A stretch of DNA of 64,000 nt from Levilactobacillus paucivorans (GTDB lineage: Bacteria > Bacillota > Bacilli > Lactobacillales > Lactobacillaceae): contig NZ_JQCA01000037.1 of assembly GCF_001437125.1 (NCBI RefSeq), positions 34,597-98,596 of the forward strand. Reading direction: 5' to 3'. The notes under the pieces were generated by a model. The model did no database searches. It was given only the letters and a program-made list of their open reading frames with translations, and was not told the origin of the DNA. Every line of letters begins with the position of its first letter. The stretch's first letter is position 1. Positions 52,399-61,369 of the stretch are shown here, one piece after another. Position numbers and translations under genes: made by a program.

Positions 52399-53103
52399 CT
52401 AATCGTTTTTCAGCAGCTCATCCTCATCGACCAATGGTCCGGCAAGATTATCAATCTCATCGGGATACAAGCCGCGATAGGAAGACACGGAGAGGTCAAC
52501 CGGCAACCGTAGTGGCCCAAAAGCCACGCGGCTGACCGGTCTATCGGCCCCCTGGAGGTTAGCCAAGGTGGGTACCCCAACCGCTAAATCACGCGTCCGC
52601 GCTAAGACAGTCGTCACCTGATGAATCTTATTGGGCATCAAGTCCACTTGTTCAAACGTGAGATCATTATCCAATGCCGGTAATTCTGATACCACACCTG
52701 TCAAACGAACACGTAACGTGCTCAGCCAGTCTTGGCTGGCGACGTCTTGTAGAAATTGGTCATCATCACTGACAATCACGAGTCCCGTTGCCTCTTTTGG
52801 CAGATCGGAGAAGACCTTTAATGCCTGCTCACGGTCTAGGGCATTTAACAACCCACCGAGACTATGGGGCACCGTCGCGTCCAGGTTCAACTGGACGCCG
52901 ACTGGCTTATTGAAAACCAAATAACTCGGTTGCCGCCCCGTGACCGGGCGCCCGTCAACCCGCACGTCGTCTTGTTCCGTGACCGACGTTAATGGCGAAT
53001 CAATCGCTGTTTGATTGACAGTGACACGTCCCTGACGCAACAGTCGAAAAACCTGACGTCGTGTTCCTTGATGGAAATCCGTTAGGTATTGGTCAATCCT
53101 CAT
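52399..53103 (-). CDS. RsuA-family pseudouridine synthase homologue, catalytic Asp missing
   Basis: 234 residues: an S4-like RNA-binding domain (1-55, MRIDQYLTDFHQG) and an RsuA-type domain (YLVFNKPVGV, RVAFGPLRLP). The motif that normally reads RLDKDT.GL here reads DLPKEATGL, so the catalytic Asp position is Pro; the conserved Tyr region (TLRVRLTG) is also changed. The protein probably binds RNA but should not make pseudouridine. It lies 12 bases after the MurJ-like gene, the same pairing as ytzG-ytgP in Bacillus. Confidence 0.88.
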   Translation of the reverse strand: MRIDQYLTDFHQGTRRQVFRLLRQGRVTVNQTAIDSPLTSVTEQDDVRVDGRPVTGRQPSYLVFNKPVGVQLNLDATVPHSLGGLLNALDREQALKVFSDLPKEATGLVIVSDDDQFLQDVASQDWLSTLRVRLTGVVSELPALDNDLTFEQVDLMPNKIHQVTTVLARTRDLAVGVPTLANLQGADRPVSRVAFGPLRLPVDLSVSSYRGLYPDEIDNLAGPLVDEDELLKND

Positions 53104-53115
53104 CGTATTGCCTCC

Positions 53116-54756
53116 CTAGTGAATGTGTAGCCGGCGCCGTAGCCCGGCAACTCGTGATCCCAGGATATCATCTGCCAGACGGCTCTTCAAGACCATGTAG
53201 ACGTAGAAATAACCCCCAACGAGGGCGGCTACGATCGTAATTAGGAAATTAATGGTGCGGCTTTCACTGCCCATCAAACCACCAATCAACGTGATCGCAC
53301 GAGCCAAGGCAAAGGTTCCCAAGGCTGCCATCAAGATACCGTTGGTGCGTTTGGCGATCTGAGCATAGTTAATCCCGAATTGCACATCAAGTGAATGAAT
53401 AATCAGGTAACAGGTTACAAACAGCCCGATCCCGGTAGCCACCAGGGGCCCAAATGCTCCAAGAAAGTAAACCAGAGGCCACTGAACGACAAATTTCACA
53501 ATCGTTCCCACGGCAAAGTAGCGGACCGCCCGTTTGTTTTGCGAGATCCCCTGCATCAAGGCCGCCACCACCGTGTACAACCCTAATAGGATTGACAGGT
53601 AAGACGAGAAAGCCAGAATGGATGACGCTAATTTTTCTTGGGTTGGACCATAGAAGATAATGTTCAATGGCCGTGAGACAGCCGACATCCCCAAGGCACT
53701 GGGTAACATGACGAATTCAAACATCAGAAAGGCATTGGTCAATTGACCAGAAATCTCGCGCTTGTTGCCTCGCGTATAGGCTTCCGACAATAGTGGGACA
53801 ACAGTCACTGCCAAGGCCGAAGCCAATGAAATCGTAATCATAATCAACTTGTTCGCGTTAACCCCGAAGAGTGCGAAGAGGTCATTCAGATGTTCTGCCG
53901 AATAGTTCCCCGCCATATGCATGATGGGCGCAAAGGTATATTGGTCAATCAATTGGAAGATCGTAATACCGGCTCCCAAAACCACGAATGGCACGGCCTG
54001 CGCGATGATTTCTCGATACAGCTGAGAAGCTGGTACGACCAATTCATTATTACTGTTGGCCACCAGATCCTGAAACTCACGCCGACGACGCCAATAGTAA
54101 ACGCCTAAGATCAGCAGACCACCTAAGGCCCCCACTGCGGCGGCAAAGGTTGATTGCGACACGGCTGTGACCCAGTTGCCCTTCATCACTCGCATGATGA
54201 TAAACGCTGTCAGGAGCATGTAGATGACCCGAATCAGCTGTTCCACAAATTGCGAAATTGCGGATGGTGCCATTTGCTGGAATCCTTGGAAGTAGCCTCG
54301 CGTCAGACTCATCGTGGGAATAATCAAAATTGCCCAAGATAAGGAATGTAGGACTGGAATCAGATGCTCATCACCACCGGTAAATAGCGGCGCACCGAAG
54401 TACATCAGAGCCGCGATCCCAATCCCGGTCGCAATGGCAATCTCCAGACCCCGTTTGTAGAGCCGGACACTGACCCCATATTCATTGAGGGCATTGTAGT
54501 GGGCGACCTGTTTGGCAATGGCCGAAGGTACCCCCGCAATCGCTGCGATCAGGAAGAAACTATAGATATTGTATCCCTTACCATATAGCGCGTTACCTTG
54601 AAGATAGAAGGCACCGAACCAGATGTTCCACGGAATAATATAGACTGCCCCGAGAATTCTTGAAAAGATACTTCCCGCAGTCATCCACGCCGATCCCGCA
54701 ACCATTTGGTCTTGCGCACTGGTGGTTTGACTCTCCGTGTTATCCCTTGCCGACAT
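53116..54756 (-). CDS. Lipid II flippase, MurJ/YtgP-like (MOP superfamily)
   Basis: Polytopic membrane protein of 546 residues with about 14 helices, of the polysaccharide-biosynthesis/SpoVB-MurJ branch. It shows a GAVYIIPW first-helix motif, GIAALMYFGAPLF, TRGYFQGFQQM after helix 4 (a Gram-positive MurJ hallmark) and PLVYFLGAFGPLVAT. Likely flips lipid II. The start is taken as ATG 54756 with AGGGTG; the TTG at 54774 has no ribosome binding site. Followed by the RsuA-like gene. Confidence 0.9.
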   Translation of the reverse strand: MSARDNTESQTTSAQDQMVAGSAWMTAGSIFSRILGAVYIIPWNIWFGAFYLQGNALYGKGYNIYSFFLIAAIAGVPSAIAKQVAHYNALNEYGVSVRLYKRGLEIAIATGIGIAALMYFGAPLFTGGDEHLIPVLHSLSWAILIIPTMSLTRGYFQGFQQMAPSAISQFVEQLIRVIYMLLTAFIIMRVMKGNWVTAVSQSTFAAAVGALGGLLILGVYYWRRRREFQDLVANSNNELVVPASQLYREIIAQAVPFVVLGAGITIFQLIDQYTFAPIMHMAGNYSAEHLNDLFALFGVNANKLIMITISLASALAVTVVPLLSEAYTRGNKREISGQLTNAFLMFEFVMLPSALGMSAVSRPLNIIFYGPTQEKLASSILAFSSYLSILLGLYTVVAALMQGISQNKRAVRYFAVGTIVKFVVQWPLVYFLGAFGPLVATGIGLFVTCYLIIHSLDVQFGINYAQIAKRTNGILMAALGTFALARAITLIGGLMGSESRTINFLITIVAALVGGYFYVYMVLKSRLADDILGSRVAGLRRRLHIH

Positions 54757-54932
54757 TTGACACCCTACTTTCAATTTGTAAATTCAACAGTTCCGTACTC
54801 AACAATCGTCGAGCTAATCAAACAAACATTATACCATAGCTTTTTCCCCACATTTATCAGGTTTCTTTAAAGTTTTTCGTGAAACCGTTCCCATCACACC
54901 GCAGATAATTTACCGAATATCGGGAACAGTGG

Positions 54933-54938
54933 TATGCT
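54933..54938 (+). promoter_or_regulatory. Promoter -10 box of the 107-residue unknown gene
   Basis: TATGCT, 18 bases after TTTACC. It lies inside the upstream open frame, which supports the downstream ATG at 54982 as the start. Confidence 0.6.
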
Positions 54939-54981
54939 GGAGGTAGTCAAGAAACAAGATTATTCAAGGAGGAATGGCAAT

Positions 54982-55305
54982 ATGACGCAGGCAACAGCTG
55001 GTGCAACCGCGACCCCAAAGATGCAAATGTCCCCGGAAAGAGCACGGCAAGTCGTACGGATGACCAAGAGTATTCGAGAACATTTTCCAGAACTGGCAAA
55101 GGTTCCCGATGCCCAGTTGATCTATTCCACATGGCGTAGTTTCAAGCGGATTGACCAAACCAATGACAGTGATTATCAAACCATGGCTGACGTTTTCTTC
55201 CACGAATTTGACCGCCACTTACTCGATTATCAATTCTCCAAAGCCGGCGAAGACGAGCAGGTTCGCCAACGATTCTTCGCAATTTTAACTGAACTCTTAC
55301 AGTAA
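54982..55305 (+). CDS. Unknown small soluble protein
   Basis: Not recognised. 107 residues from ATG 54982, with AAGGAGG upstream. It has a Thr/Ala-rich start, a helical MSPERARQVVRMTKSIREHF segment (20 residues) and a Trp/Phe/Tyr-rich acidic C-terminal half (STWRSFKRI, FFHEFDRHLLDYQF). No membrane segment or signal. It has its own promoter and terminator, divergent from the MurJ-like gene, so it is a real, separately expressed gene. Possibly a lactobacillus-restricted family. Confidence 0.8.
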   Translation: MTQATAGATATPKMQMSPERARQVVRMTKSIREHFPELAKVPDAQLIYSTWRSFKRIDQTNDSDYQTMADVFFHEFDRHLLDYQFSKAGEDEQVRQRFFAILTELLQ

Positions 55306-55311
55306 GCTTGT

Positions 55312-55352
55312 CCCCTCACCGCCAGCATTGGCCAGTGAGGGGTTATTTTTTG
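55312..55352 (+). terminator. Terminator of the 107-residue unknown gene
   Basis: CCCCTCAC (55312-55319) with GTGAGGGG (55335-55342), followed by a T-rich run. Confidence 0.88.
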
Positions 55353-55377
55353 GAATTAAATTGGCCTGCGGTATACT
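55350..55377 (+). promoter_or_regulatory. Promoter of the membrane flavodoxin-like gene
   Basis: TTGGAA (55350-55355), a 16-bp spacer and TATACT (55372-55377). The -35 box overlaps the preceding terminator tail. Confidence 0.7.
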
Positions 55378-55383
55378 AAAGAT

Positions 55384-55493
55384 GGTGAGAGCTTGCTCAC
55401 CTGCGACCGTCCTATGGGGATCGGATGGCCCGACACCTTACATATCATCCCAAAAAATAGATTGACTCTTAATCTTTAAGCGAGGCGATAGTT
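55384..55493 (+). promoter_or_regulatory. Structured leader ahead of the flavodoxin-like gene
   Basis: About 110 bases between the expected start site and the TTG start. Hairpin 1: GGTGAG (55384-55389) with CTCACC (55396-55401). Hairpin 2: CCGTCC (55407-55412) with GGA-T-CGG (55418-55424), or alternatively with GGATGG (55423-55428). Candidate regulatory leader; no known class recognised. Confidence 0.4.
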
Positions 55494-56258
55494 TTGCGTT
55501 ATTTAGCCTTATTAGGCAGTCATCTCTCAGATGGTATCACTGCCCAGTACCTTCAAGCGGTGACCTCTGCTTTGCCCAAGACTGCCACGGTCGATACGGT
55601 CTTTCTTCGCGACTATGACATTTACCCGGATACCAAGGAAAAACGTTGTCCGGCTCTAGACGAGATTGAAGCCAAAATGGCCGCCAGTGACTTCTGGATC
55701 ATCTGTGCTCCGACTTATTGGGGCGGGCTTTCCGGCGTCATGAAACAGTTCTTTGACTGCATGCGGTTTCGGCTAGTTCGGATGACCTCTGCCGGTGACA
55801 CCCTACCTGGGAAGTACAAGGACAAGCACTACCTCAGCATGACCACCTGTTTTATTAGTTCAACGGAGAACTTCTTTACGGGCATTACGGATCAGACCTT
55901 CGTGACCATTGATCGCGTCATGTCTGGAGCCGGAATCATTAAGGTTGGTGAATTTGTCGGTACCGGAACCTGGGGTACCCACGGCCCTCGAGAAAGTAAG
56001 CTGGCCGAGTGTCGCCGTCTCGGAGCCAAGATCGCCGACCGACCACGAAAGGATGATAATACCTTGAAACGTTACATACAGCTCTTCTTTATGATTGCCC
56101 TCATGGCCTTGGTTACCATGGGCTTGCAGGCCTGGTGGTTTGGCGTTTTCGCGGCCGGCAAATTTTGGTTGACCTATGCGACCTTTGTCATCATCTTCTA
56201 CGTTTTACTGGCCAGCATCCTGCACTTCTTCACCTTTGTCCGTCATCGTCGACGTTAA
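55494..56258 (+). CDS. Flavodoxin-fold NAD(P)H oxidoreductase fused to two membrane helices
   Basis: 254 residues: an N-terminal flavodoxin-like FMN domain (1-185) with the NADPH-dependent FMN reductase pattern CAPTYWGGLSGVMKQFFDC, then two hydrophobic helices (about 193-217 and 222-245) and a basic HRRR end. A flavoreductase tethered to the cytoplasmic face of the membrane is implied; the acceptor (quinone, iron, other) is unknown. TTG start with a weak GAGG. Monocistronic. Confidence 0.82.
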   Translation: MRYLALLGSHLSDGITAQYLQAVTSALPKTATVDTVFLRDYDIYPDTKEKRCPALDEIEAKMAASDFWIICAPTYWGGLSGVMKQFFDCMRFRLVRMTSAGDTLPGKYKDKHYLSMTTCFISSTENFFTGITDQTFVTIDRVMSGAGIIKVGEFVGTGTWGTHGPRESKLAECRRLGAKIADRPRKDDNTLKRYIQLFFMIALMALVTMGLQAWWFGVFAAGKFWLTYATFVIIFYVLLASILHFFTFVRHRRR

Positions 56259-56280
56259 GCAACAACTTAAATCCCGATAT

Positions 56281-56310
56281 AAAAGGCCGAATCAATAGAT
56301 TCGGTCTTTT
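56281..56310. terminator. Bidirectional terminator
   Basis: AAAAGGCCGAATC with GATTCGGTCTTTT around AATA. It separates the flavodoxin-like gene from the convergent permease. Confidence 0.9.
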
Positions 56311-56311
56311 A

Positions 56312-57073
56312 CTAACCAATTTTTGCCTGAGAATCTCGCGGCAGGTGCCGACTGACAAAAACACTCACCGCCAGATATCCCAGGGCCACGATCCCTAGCA
56401 ACAAGCCATTGAGCGAGCTACGTTGATCCCCAATATTTAGCCAGGAAAGATAGAAACGCACCACATAGGCACAGGGATCAACAATGGTCATGACGATTGT
56501 GGCAAGCGCCGACTGACCGAACAACTCGGCATTGACCCCCAGCAAGCCGACGCCAATGTAAGCTGTGGCAATCAGACTCGTCACGGCCCCTCTTACTGGC
56601 AGGAGCAGGAAGACCGTCGTAAAACCAGCAATAATTGGGATCAATAGAAAATTCAATCCCCACGCTACCATCATCATGTGTTGTAGGCTAGCCGAGATTG
56701 GCATCAAGACGGCGAGTATCCCATCGAAAATCAGAATTTCTATCTGAATAATGACCGTCTGTAGAACTAGATTGCTCAAGAGCACGTGATAAGTCTCCTG
56801 CCGCGTGAGCGCCTCCGCATTCACGGCACCTGCGGCCCAGATCCCCATCAGGCTAAACTGAAAACCGCTGATGACGCCGACCAAGATCATATAGGCCCAG
56901 TAGCCAAAGAGTTGATTGGTCAGACTATACCTTTCCAGGGGATGACCATACTGATTGAAGGTGGCAACCAGTAAGTAGGCCAATGGGACGCCCAACGTGT
57001 AAACGAAAACCATTTTCTTCGCCCACGTGACCTGCCATTCTAACCTAACCAATCCCCATAATCGTTTCAGCAT
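56312..57073 (-). CDS. ABC-2 type permease-like membrane protein without adjacent ATPase
   Basis: 253 residues with six helices in the layout of ABC-2 type permeases: a basic cytoplasmic start (MLKRLWGLVRLEWQVTWAKK), paired helices with an LLSNLVLQT connector, and the PCAYVVRFYLSWL loop before the last helix. Both neighbours are unrelated (leuS upstream, flavodoxin downstream) and no ABC ATPase is nearby, so its partner is elsewhere or lost. Specificity unknown. Confidence 0.78.
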   Translation of the reverse strand: MLKRLWGLVRLEWQVTWAKKMVFVYTLGVPLAYLLVATFNQYGHPLERYSLTNQLFGYWAYMILVGVISGFQFSLMGIWAAGAVNAEALTRQETYHVLLSNLVLQTVIIQIEILIFDGILAVLMPISASLQHMMMVAWGLNFLLIPIIAGFTTVFLLLPVRGAVTSLIATAYIGVGLLGVNAELFGQSALATIVMTIVDPCAYVVRFYLSWLNIGDQRSSLNGLLLGIVALGYLAVSVFVSRHLPRDSQAKIG

Positions 57074-57170
57074 AGTCTCCCCTCCTCATTTTTGCCGAGT
57101 ATACCATACCCAGTAGACACCCGAACCAGTGAAAGATTGGTTGATAAGGCGAGTAACATACGCGCTAAAA

Positions 57171-57202
57171 AAAGCCCTTGAAGCCAACGCTTCAAGGGCT
57201 TT
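57171..57202 (-). terminator. Terminator of leuS
   Basis: AAAGCCCTTGAAGC with GCTTCAAGGGCTTT around CAAC, followed by a T run on the minus strand. Confidence 0.93.
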
Positions 57203-57215
57203 AACTGGATCAAAT

Positions 57216-59645
57216 TTAGTTAGCAACAATGTTAATGAGCTTGCCAGGAATGACAATCACCTTACGGATCGTCTTGCCATCCGTGTGGATCTTGACTGTC
57301 TCATCGGCCAGAGCTGCGTTTTCGATGCCTTGCTTGTCGGCGTCCTTAGCCACCTTCAAGTGAGCGCGGACCTTCCCATTAACCTGAACAACCATTTCGA
57401 CCACGTCTTCTACCAATTGCTTGGCATCGTACGTTGGCCACTTGGCGTAGGTGATGGTGTCGTCATGACCCATGAGGGACCATAACTCTTCGGCAATATG
57501 TGGCACAATTGGTGAGATCATCTTGACGAAGCCTTCCATGTAAATCAGTGGAAGACTGTCGGCCTTGTAGGCTTCATTAACAAAGACCATCAGTTGTGAA
57601 ATCGCCACGTTGAACCGTAAGCCTTCAAGATCTTCCGTCACCGTCTTAACGGTCTGGTTGTAGATCTTGTCCAACGAGCCATCGTTAATCATCGTGACCC
57701 GGTCACGCAGATGGTTGTTATCGTCGATCAATAAGCGCCAGACCCGGTCGAGCCAACGACGAGAACCGTTGATCCCTTCCGTACTCCAAGGCTTGGCCGC
57801 CTCCAAAGGACCCATGAACATTTCGTAAAGCCGCAGGGTATCTGCCCCGTGTTCTTCGACAATCTCATCGGGATTGATGACGTTACCCTTAGACTTGGAC
57901 ATCTTTTCATGGTTAGTCCCCAGGATCATCCCTTGGTTAACTAACTTCTGGAAAGGTTCCTTGGTAGGCACAACACCTAAGTCGTAGAGGAACTTGTGCC
58001 AGAACCGAGCGTACAACAGATGAAGCACGGCGTGTTCGGAGCCCCCGATATAGAGGTCAACTGGCATCCAGTACTTCAACTTCTCGGGATCGGCAATCAT
58101 CTGGTCATTGTGGGGATCGATATAACGTAAGAAGTACCAGGAACTCCCAGCCCACTGTGGCATGGTGTTCGTTTCGCGCTTCCCTTTACGCCCGTTCTTA
58201 TCCACCACGTTGACCCAGTCATCGAGGTTAGCCAATGGACTTTCCCCGGTACCAGATGGTTCGAGTTGTTTAGCTGCTGGCAACTTCAAAGGCAATTCGT
58301 CTTCAGGAACCAATGTGGTTTCGCCATCTTCCCAGTGAATAACGGGAATTGGTTCACCCCAGTAGCGTTGACGGGAGAAGATCCAGTCCCGCAGACGGAA
58401 GTTAACCTGCTTATGACCGGCGTCGTGTTCTTCGAGCCAGTCAATGGCGGCCTTGATCGCAGTAGCCTTGTCCATACCGTTCATGAAATCGGAGTTGATG
58501 TGTTCCCCATCCCCGGTATAAGCGGCTTCTTGGACATCGGTATCGTCGTCACCGGCAATGACCTGAACGATTGGCAAATTAAATTTCTTAGCGAAATCGT
58601 TGTCTCGTTCGTCGTGGGCTGGTACGGCCATGATGGCCCCGGTCCCGTAAGATGCCAACACGTAATCCCCAATCCAGATTGGTAATTTCTTGCCACTCAG
58701 GGGGTTAATGCCATAGGCACCGGTGAAGACCCCGGTCTTATCCTTGTTCAAGTCCGTCCGTTCGAGGTCAGACTTGCTTTCGATGGCCGCCTTGTAGGCT
58801 TTCACAGCATCGGCTTGTTCCGGCGTCGTGATCTGGTCAACCAGGGCATGCTCTGGGGCTAAGACCATGTAGGTCGCGCCAAATAACGTGTCAGGACGGG
58901 TCGTGTAGACCTCGACCTTAGTATCTTCTTGGCCATCAACTGGGAAGAAGACGCTGGCACCTTCAGAACGGCCGATCCAGTTCCGTTGCATTTCCTTAAT
59001 GCTGTCGGGCCAATCCAGGTCATCCAGATCGTCGATCAGCCGGTCGGCATAGGCCGTGATCCGCAGAACCCATTGACGCATTGGCACGCGGTAAACCGGA
59101 TAACCGCCCCGTTCCGTCTTGCCATCAACGACTTCTTCATTGGCCACAACGGTTCCACCCATGAAGTCAGGTGCCCAGTTGACCATAATCTTATCTTCAT
59201 AGGCCAGGCCTTTTTTGTAGAGCTGTTCAAAGATCCATTGCGTCCACTTGTAGTAAGATTCGTCGGTCGTGTTAATCTCACGACTCCAGTCGTAAGAGAA
59301 GCCCAGTGAGCGAATTTGACGTTTGAAGTTCTTAATGTTGTGGGCGGTGAAGTCCTTAGGATTGTGTCCCGTCTTCAAAGCATATTGTTCGGCTGGTAAC
59401 CCGAAGGCGTCCCAACCCATTGGGTGAAGGACGTTAAAGCCTTGCATCCGCTTCAAACGAGCCATGATGTCGGTTGCGGTGTATCCCTCGGGATGCCCCA
59501 CGTGAAGTCCCTGTCCTGAAGGGTATGGGAACATATCCATCACGTAGTACTTCGGTTTGTTCTGATTGTCTGACGTCTTGAAAGTTTCGTTGACCCGCCA
59601 GAAGTGTTGCCACTTACGTTCAATAATTTGGTGTTTGTAAGCCAA
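57216..59645 (-). CDS. leuS: Leucyl-tRNA synthetase
   Basis: Class I synthetase of 809 residues. HIGH motif [10 protein letters not shown] (about 50-59), KMSKS near residue 580, and the CP1 editing domain with [14 protein letters not shown] and [15 protein letters not shown], both intact. The C-terminal domain ends [15 protein letters not shown]. Editing capacity appears preserved, in contrast with ThrRS of this window. ATG start; T-box controlled. Confidence 0.97.
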   Translation of the reverse strand: MAYKHQIIERKWQHFWRVNETFKTSDNQNKPKYYVMDMFPYPSGQGLHVGHPEGYTATDIMARLKRMQGFNVLHPMGWDAFGLPAEQYALKTGHNPKDFTAHNIKNFKRQIRSLGFSYDWSREINTTDESYYKWTQWIFEQLYKKGLAYEDKIMVNWAPDFMGGTVVANEEVVDGKTERGGYPVYRVPMRQWVLRITAYADRLIDDLDDLDWPDSIKEMQRNWIGRSEGASVFFPVDGQEDTKVEVYTTRPDTLFGATYMVLAPEHALVDQITTPEQADAVKAYKAAIESKSDLERTDLNKDKTGVFTGAYGINPLSGKKLPIWIGDYVLASYGTGAIMAVPAHDERDNDFAKKFNLPIVQVIAGDDDTDVQEAAYTGDGEHINSDFMNGMDKATAIKAAIDWLEEHDAGHKQVNFRLRDWIFSRQRYWGEPIPVIHWEDGETTLVPEDELPLKLPAAKQLEPSGTGESPLANLDDWVNVVDKNGRKGKRETNTMPQWAGSSWYFLRYIDPHNDQMIADPEKLKYWMPVDLYIGGSEHAVLHLLYARFWHKFLYDLGVVPTKEPFQKLVNQGMILGTNHEKMSKSKGNVINPDEIVEEHGADTLRLYEMFMGPLEAAKPWSTEGINGSRRWLDRVWRLLIDDNNHLRDRVTMINDGSLDKIYNQTVKTVTEDLEGLRFNVAISQLMVFVNEAYKADSLPLIYMEGFVKMISPIVPHIAEELWSLMGHDDTITYAKWPTYDAKQLVEDVVEMVVQVNGKVRAHLKVAKDADKQGIENAALADETVKIHTDGKTIRKVIVIPGKLINIVAN

Positions 59646-59683
59646 AATTGTCGCTCCCTTTCTCTAAATCGTCGTTCTCCCAC

Positions 59684-59930
59684 AAAAAAAGCCCCCAGCA
59701 ACCCAAAATGGGCTCCTGCAGGGCGTTTTAGCGCGGTACCACCTACATTTCCTCGAAACTGTTTCGAGGCTCATTCCGGCTGATAACGTCGCCAAACGCC
59801 CACCTTGCGGCAGAAAGGACTCGGAGATAAGTTCGGTCGTCCAGGTAACGGATTTTCAGCCACCATCCGCTTTCTACATACCCAAACCATCTACTACTTC
59901 TCGTCACAGTCTTAGATTAATCAAATTGGT
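59684..59930 (-). promoter_or_regulatory. T-box leader of leuS
   Basis: T-box core AGGTGGTACCGCG at 59732-59744 on the minus strand, followed by a terminator (CCC-CAG-AGCCC pairing with GGGTT-CTG-GGG) and seven T at about 59685-59691. Responds to uncharged tRNA-Leu by inference from the gene. Confidence 0.92.
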
Positions 59931-60045
59931 TTAATCTTAGCAAACCACCCCCGGAAAAGCAACCCCAATACGCTTGAGAGTGACCGAACACGAGGACCAG
60001 CTGTGCTATACTAAATTTTATAAGAAATCTTGAGGAGGCCTCGTT

Positions 60046-60687
60046 ATGGCACCAATATCTAAGACCCGTTGGTGGGCCACTTTAGGAGCTGCCATTATAT
60101 TCTGCATCCTGTTAGTCGGGGTGATCCGCCAACAAGCCTGGGTTAACGGCTTCGATCACCTCATCATCGGCTGGATTCGTCATCCCTTGCCGCCAATGCT
60201 TACGCAGGCCATCGTCACCATCACCCACTCCGGTGACCCCCAACCCGTGACCGCCATCACCCTGGTCTTGGTGTTAGTCCTCGTGATTACCCGCCATGCC
60301 AAGGGCGCGCTCTTTCTAGGCTGGAATGTCCTGATCTGGGCAGGGATCGGTAACAGTTTCATTAAACACCTGGTCCAACGGCCACGACCAACCATCGATC
60401 GACTGGTCTCAGCCAGCTCCTACAGCTTTCCCAGTGGTCACTCTATTACGGCCATGTTGCTTTGGGGATCATTAATTGTCATGATCGCCTGGCAATCCCA
60501 CGAACATCGTCGCTGGGCGTTGAGCCTGACGATCATCTTCAGCTGTTGGATTGTCATTATTGGCCTGTCCCGCATCTACGTTGGGGTGCACTACCCCAGT
60601 GATGTGGCGGCCGGTTGGTCACTTGGCTTTGTCCTCCTGACCGTGACACAGTGGTTGCTCTTTAGAAAGGAAGCCCCTTCATCATGA
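60046..60687 (+). CDS. PAP2 family membrane phosphatase
   Basis: Integral membrane phosphatase of 213 residues with six helices. The three PAP2 signatures are complete: KHLVQRPRP, YSFPSGHS and SRIYVGVHYPSD. Substrate is probably a lipid pyrophosphate or phosphatidate, not decidable here. GAGG precedes the ATG; TATACT about 40 bases upstream. The stop overlaps the mnmM ATG (ATGA), so the two are coupled. Confidence 0.93.
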   Translation: MAPISKTRWWATLGAAIIFCILLVGVIRQQAWVNGFDHLIIGWIRHPLPPMLTQAIVTITHSGDPQPVTAITLVLVLVLVITRHAKGALFLGWNVLIWAGIGNSFIKHLVQRPRPTIDRLVSASSYSFPSGHSITAMLLWGSLIVMIAWQSHEHRRWALSLTIIFSCWIVIIGLSRIYVGVHYPSDVAAGWSLGFVLLTVTQWLLFRKEAPSS

Positions 60688-61250
60688 ACCTACCAAATGC
60701 CTTAGCCTATAGTCATACCCTGCTGGGTGAGTGTGTCGGCCCCGGAGATACCGTGGTCGATGCCACCGTCGGCAATGGCCACGATACCGTATTTCTGGCC
60801 AACCAGGTCGGTCCTACCGGCCACGTCATTGGTTTCGACGTCCAAGATGCCGCGTTGAATGCTACGCAGACGCAGCTTACCCTGACCGGCCTCAGTCCAC
60901 AGGTTGACCTGCATGCGACCGGCCACGAACATGTGGGCGACTACCTCGACGATATCGTCTCGATTGCCGGAGCCATCTTCAATCTCGGGTACCTGCCTGG
61001 CGGAGACAAGTCCGTCGTGACGCAGGCTGCGACAACCCTGACGGCGGTTAAAACGTTGTTACAGCATCTCCGCCGCGGAGGTCGACTTATCCTCGTCGTT
61101 TACTCCGGTCATCCCGGAGGCATGGACGAACGCAACGCTGTGGTTGACTTCTGCCAGAAGCTGCCACAGAAGACCTATCAGGTTCTGCAATACGGCTTTA
61201 TTAATCAGATTCATCATCCGCCATTTTTGCTAGCAATTGAACGTCGCTAG
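60684..61250 (+). CDS. mnmM: tRNA (mnm5s2U34) methyltransferase MnmM (YtqB)
   Basis: SAM-dependent methyltransferase of 188 residues (YtqB family, shown in other Firmicutes to finish wobble-uridine modification). Motif I VDATVGNGHDTVFLA (about 25-39), acidic strand-2 end GFDVQD, and the family-typical NLGYLPGGDK and VYSGHPGG. Located close to leuS, as in Bacillus. Coupled to the PAP2 gene. Confidence 0.93.
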   Translation: MNLPNALAYSHTLLGECVGPGDTVVDATVGNGHDTVFLANQVGPTGHVIGFDVQDAALNATQTQLTLTGLSPQVDLHATGHEHVGDYLDDIVSIAGAIFNLGYLPGGDKSVVTQAATTLTAVKTLLQHLRRGGRLILVVYSGHPGGMDERNAVVDFCQKLPQKTYQVLQYGFINQIHHPPFLLAIERR

Positions 61251-61270
61251 AAATAGTGACGGCCTAAAAT

Positions 61271-61299
61271 AAGGGCCTGGAAAAATTCCCAGGCCCTTT
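61271..61299 (+). terminator. Terminator of the PAP2-mnmM operon
   Basis: AAGGGCCTGG with CCAGGCCCTT around a short A/T loop, followed by TTCG. Confidence 0.85.
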
Positions 61300-61321
61300 C
61301 GTTTCGCCAAATTATAGGGTT

Positions 61322-61369
61322 AAAACGTGCGCCAACCGGCAGATGGCTCCGCCTGTTGACGCACGTTTT
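61322..61369. repeat. Palindromic intergenic element, copy 3, doubling as terminator
   Basis: AAAACGTGCG (61322-61331) pairs perfectly with CGCACGTTTT (61360-61369), with inner CAAC/GTTG and GGC/GCC stems. Its left arm matches copy 1 (pattern CGTGYGCCA...GGCAG.TGG.TCCGC). It abuts the stop codon of the glycosyltransferase and has a T tail on the minus strand. Confidence 0.75.

Noticed and set aside
59900..59945. Inverted repeat CTAAGATTAA...TTAATCTAAG upstream of leuS
   Set aside because: Imperfect and AT-rich at the T-box promoter region; probably chance overlap of -10-like sequences.
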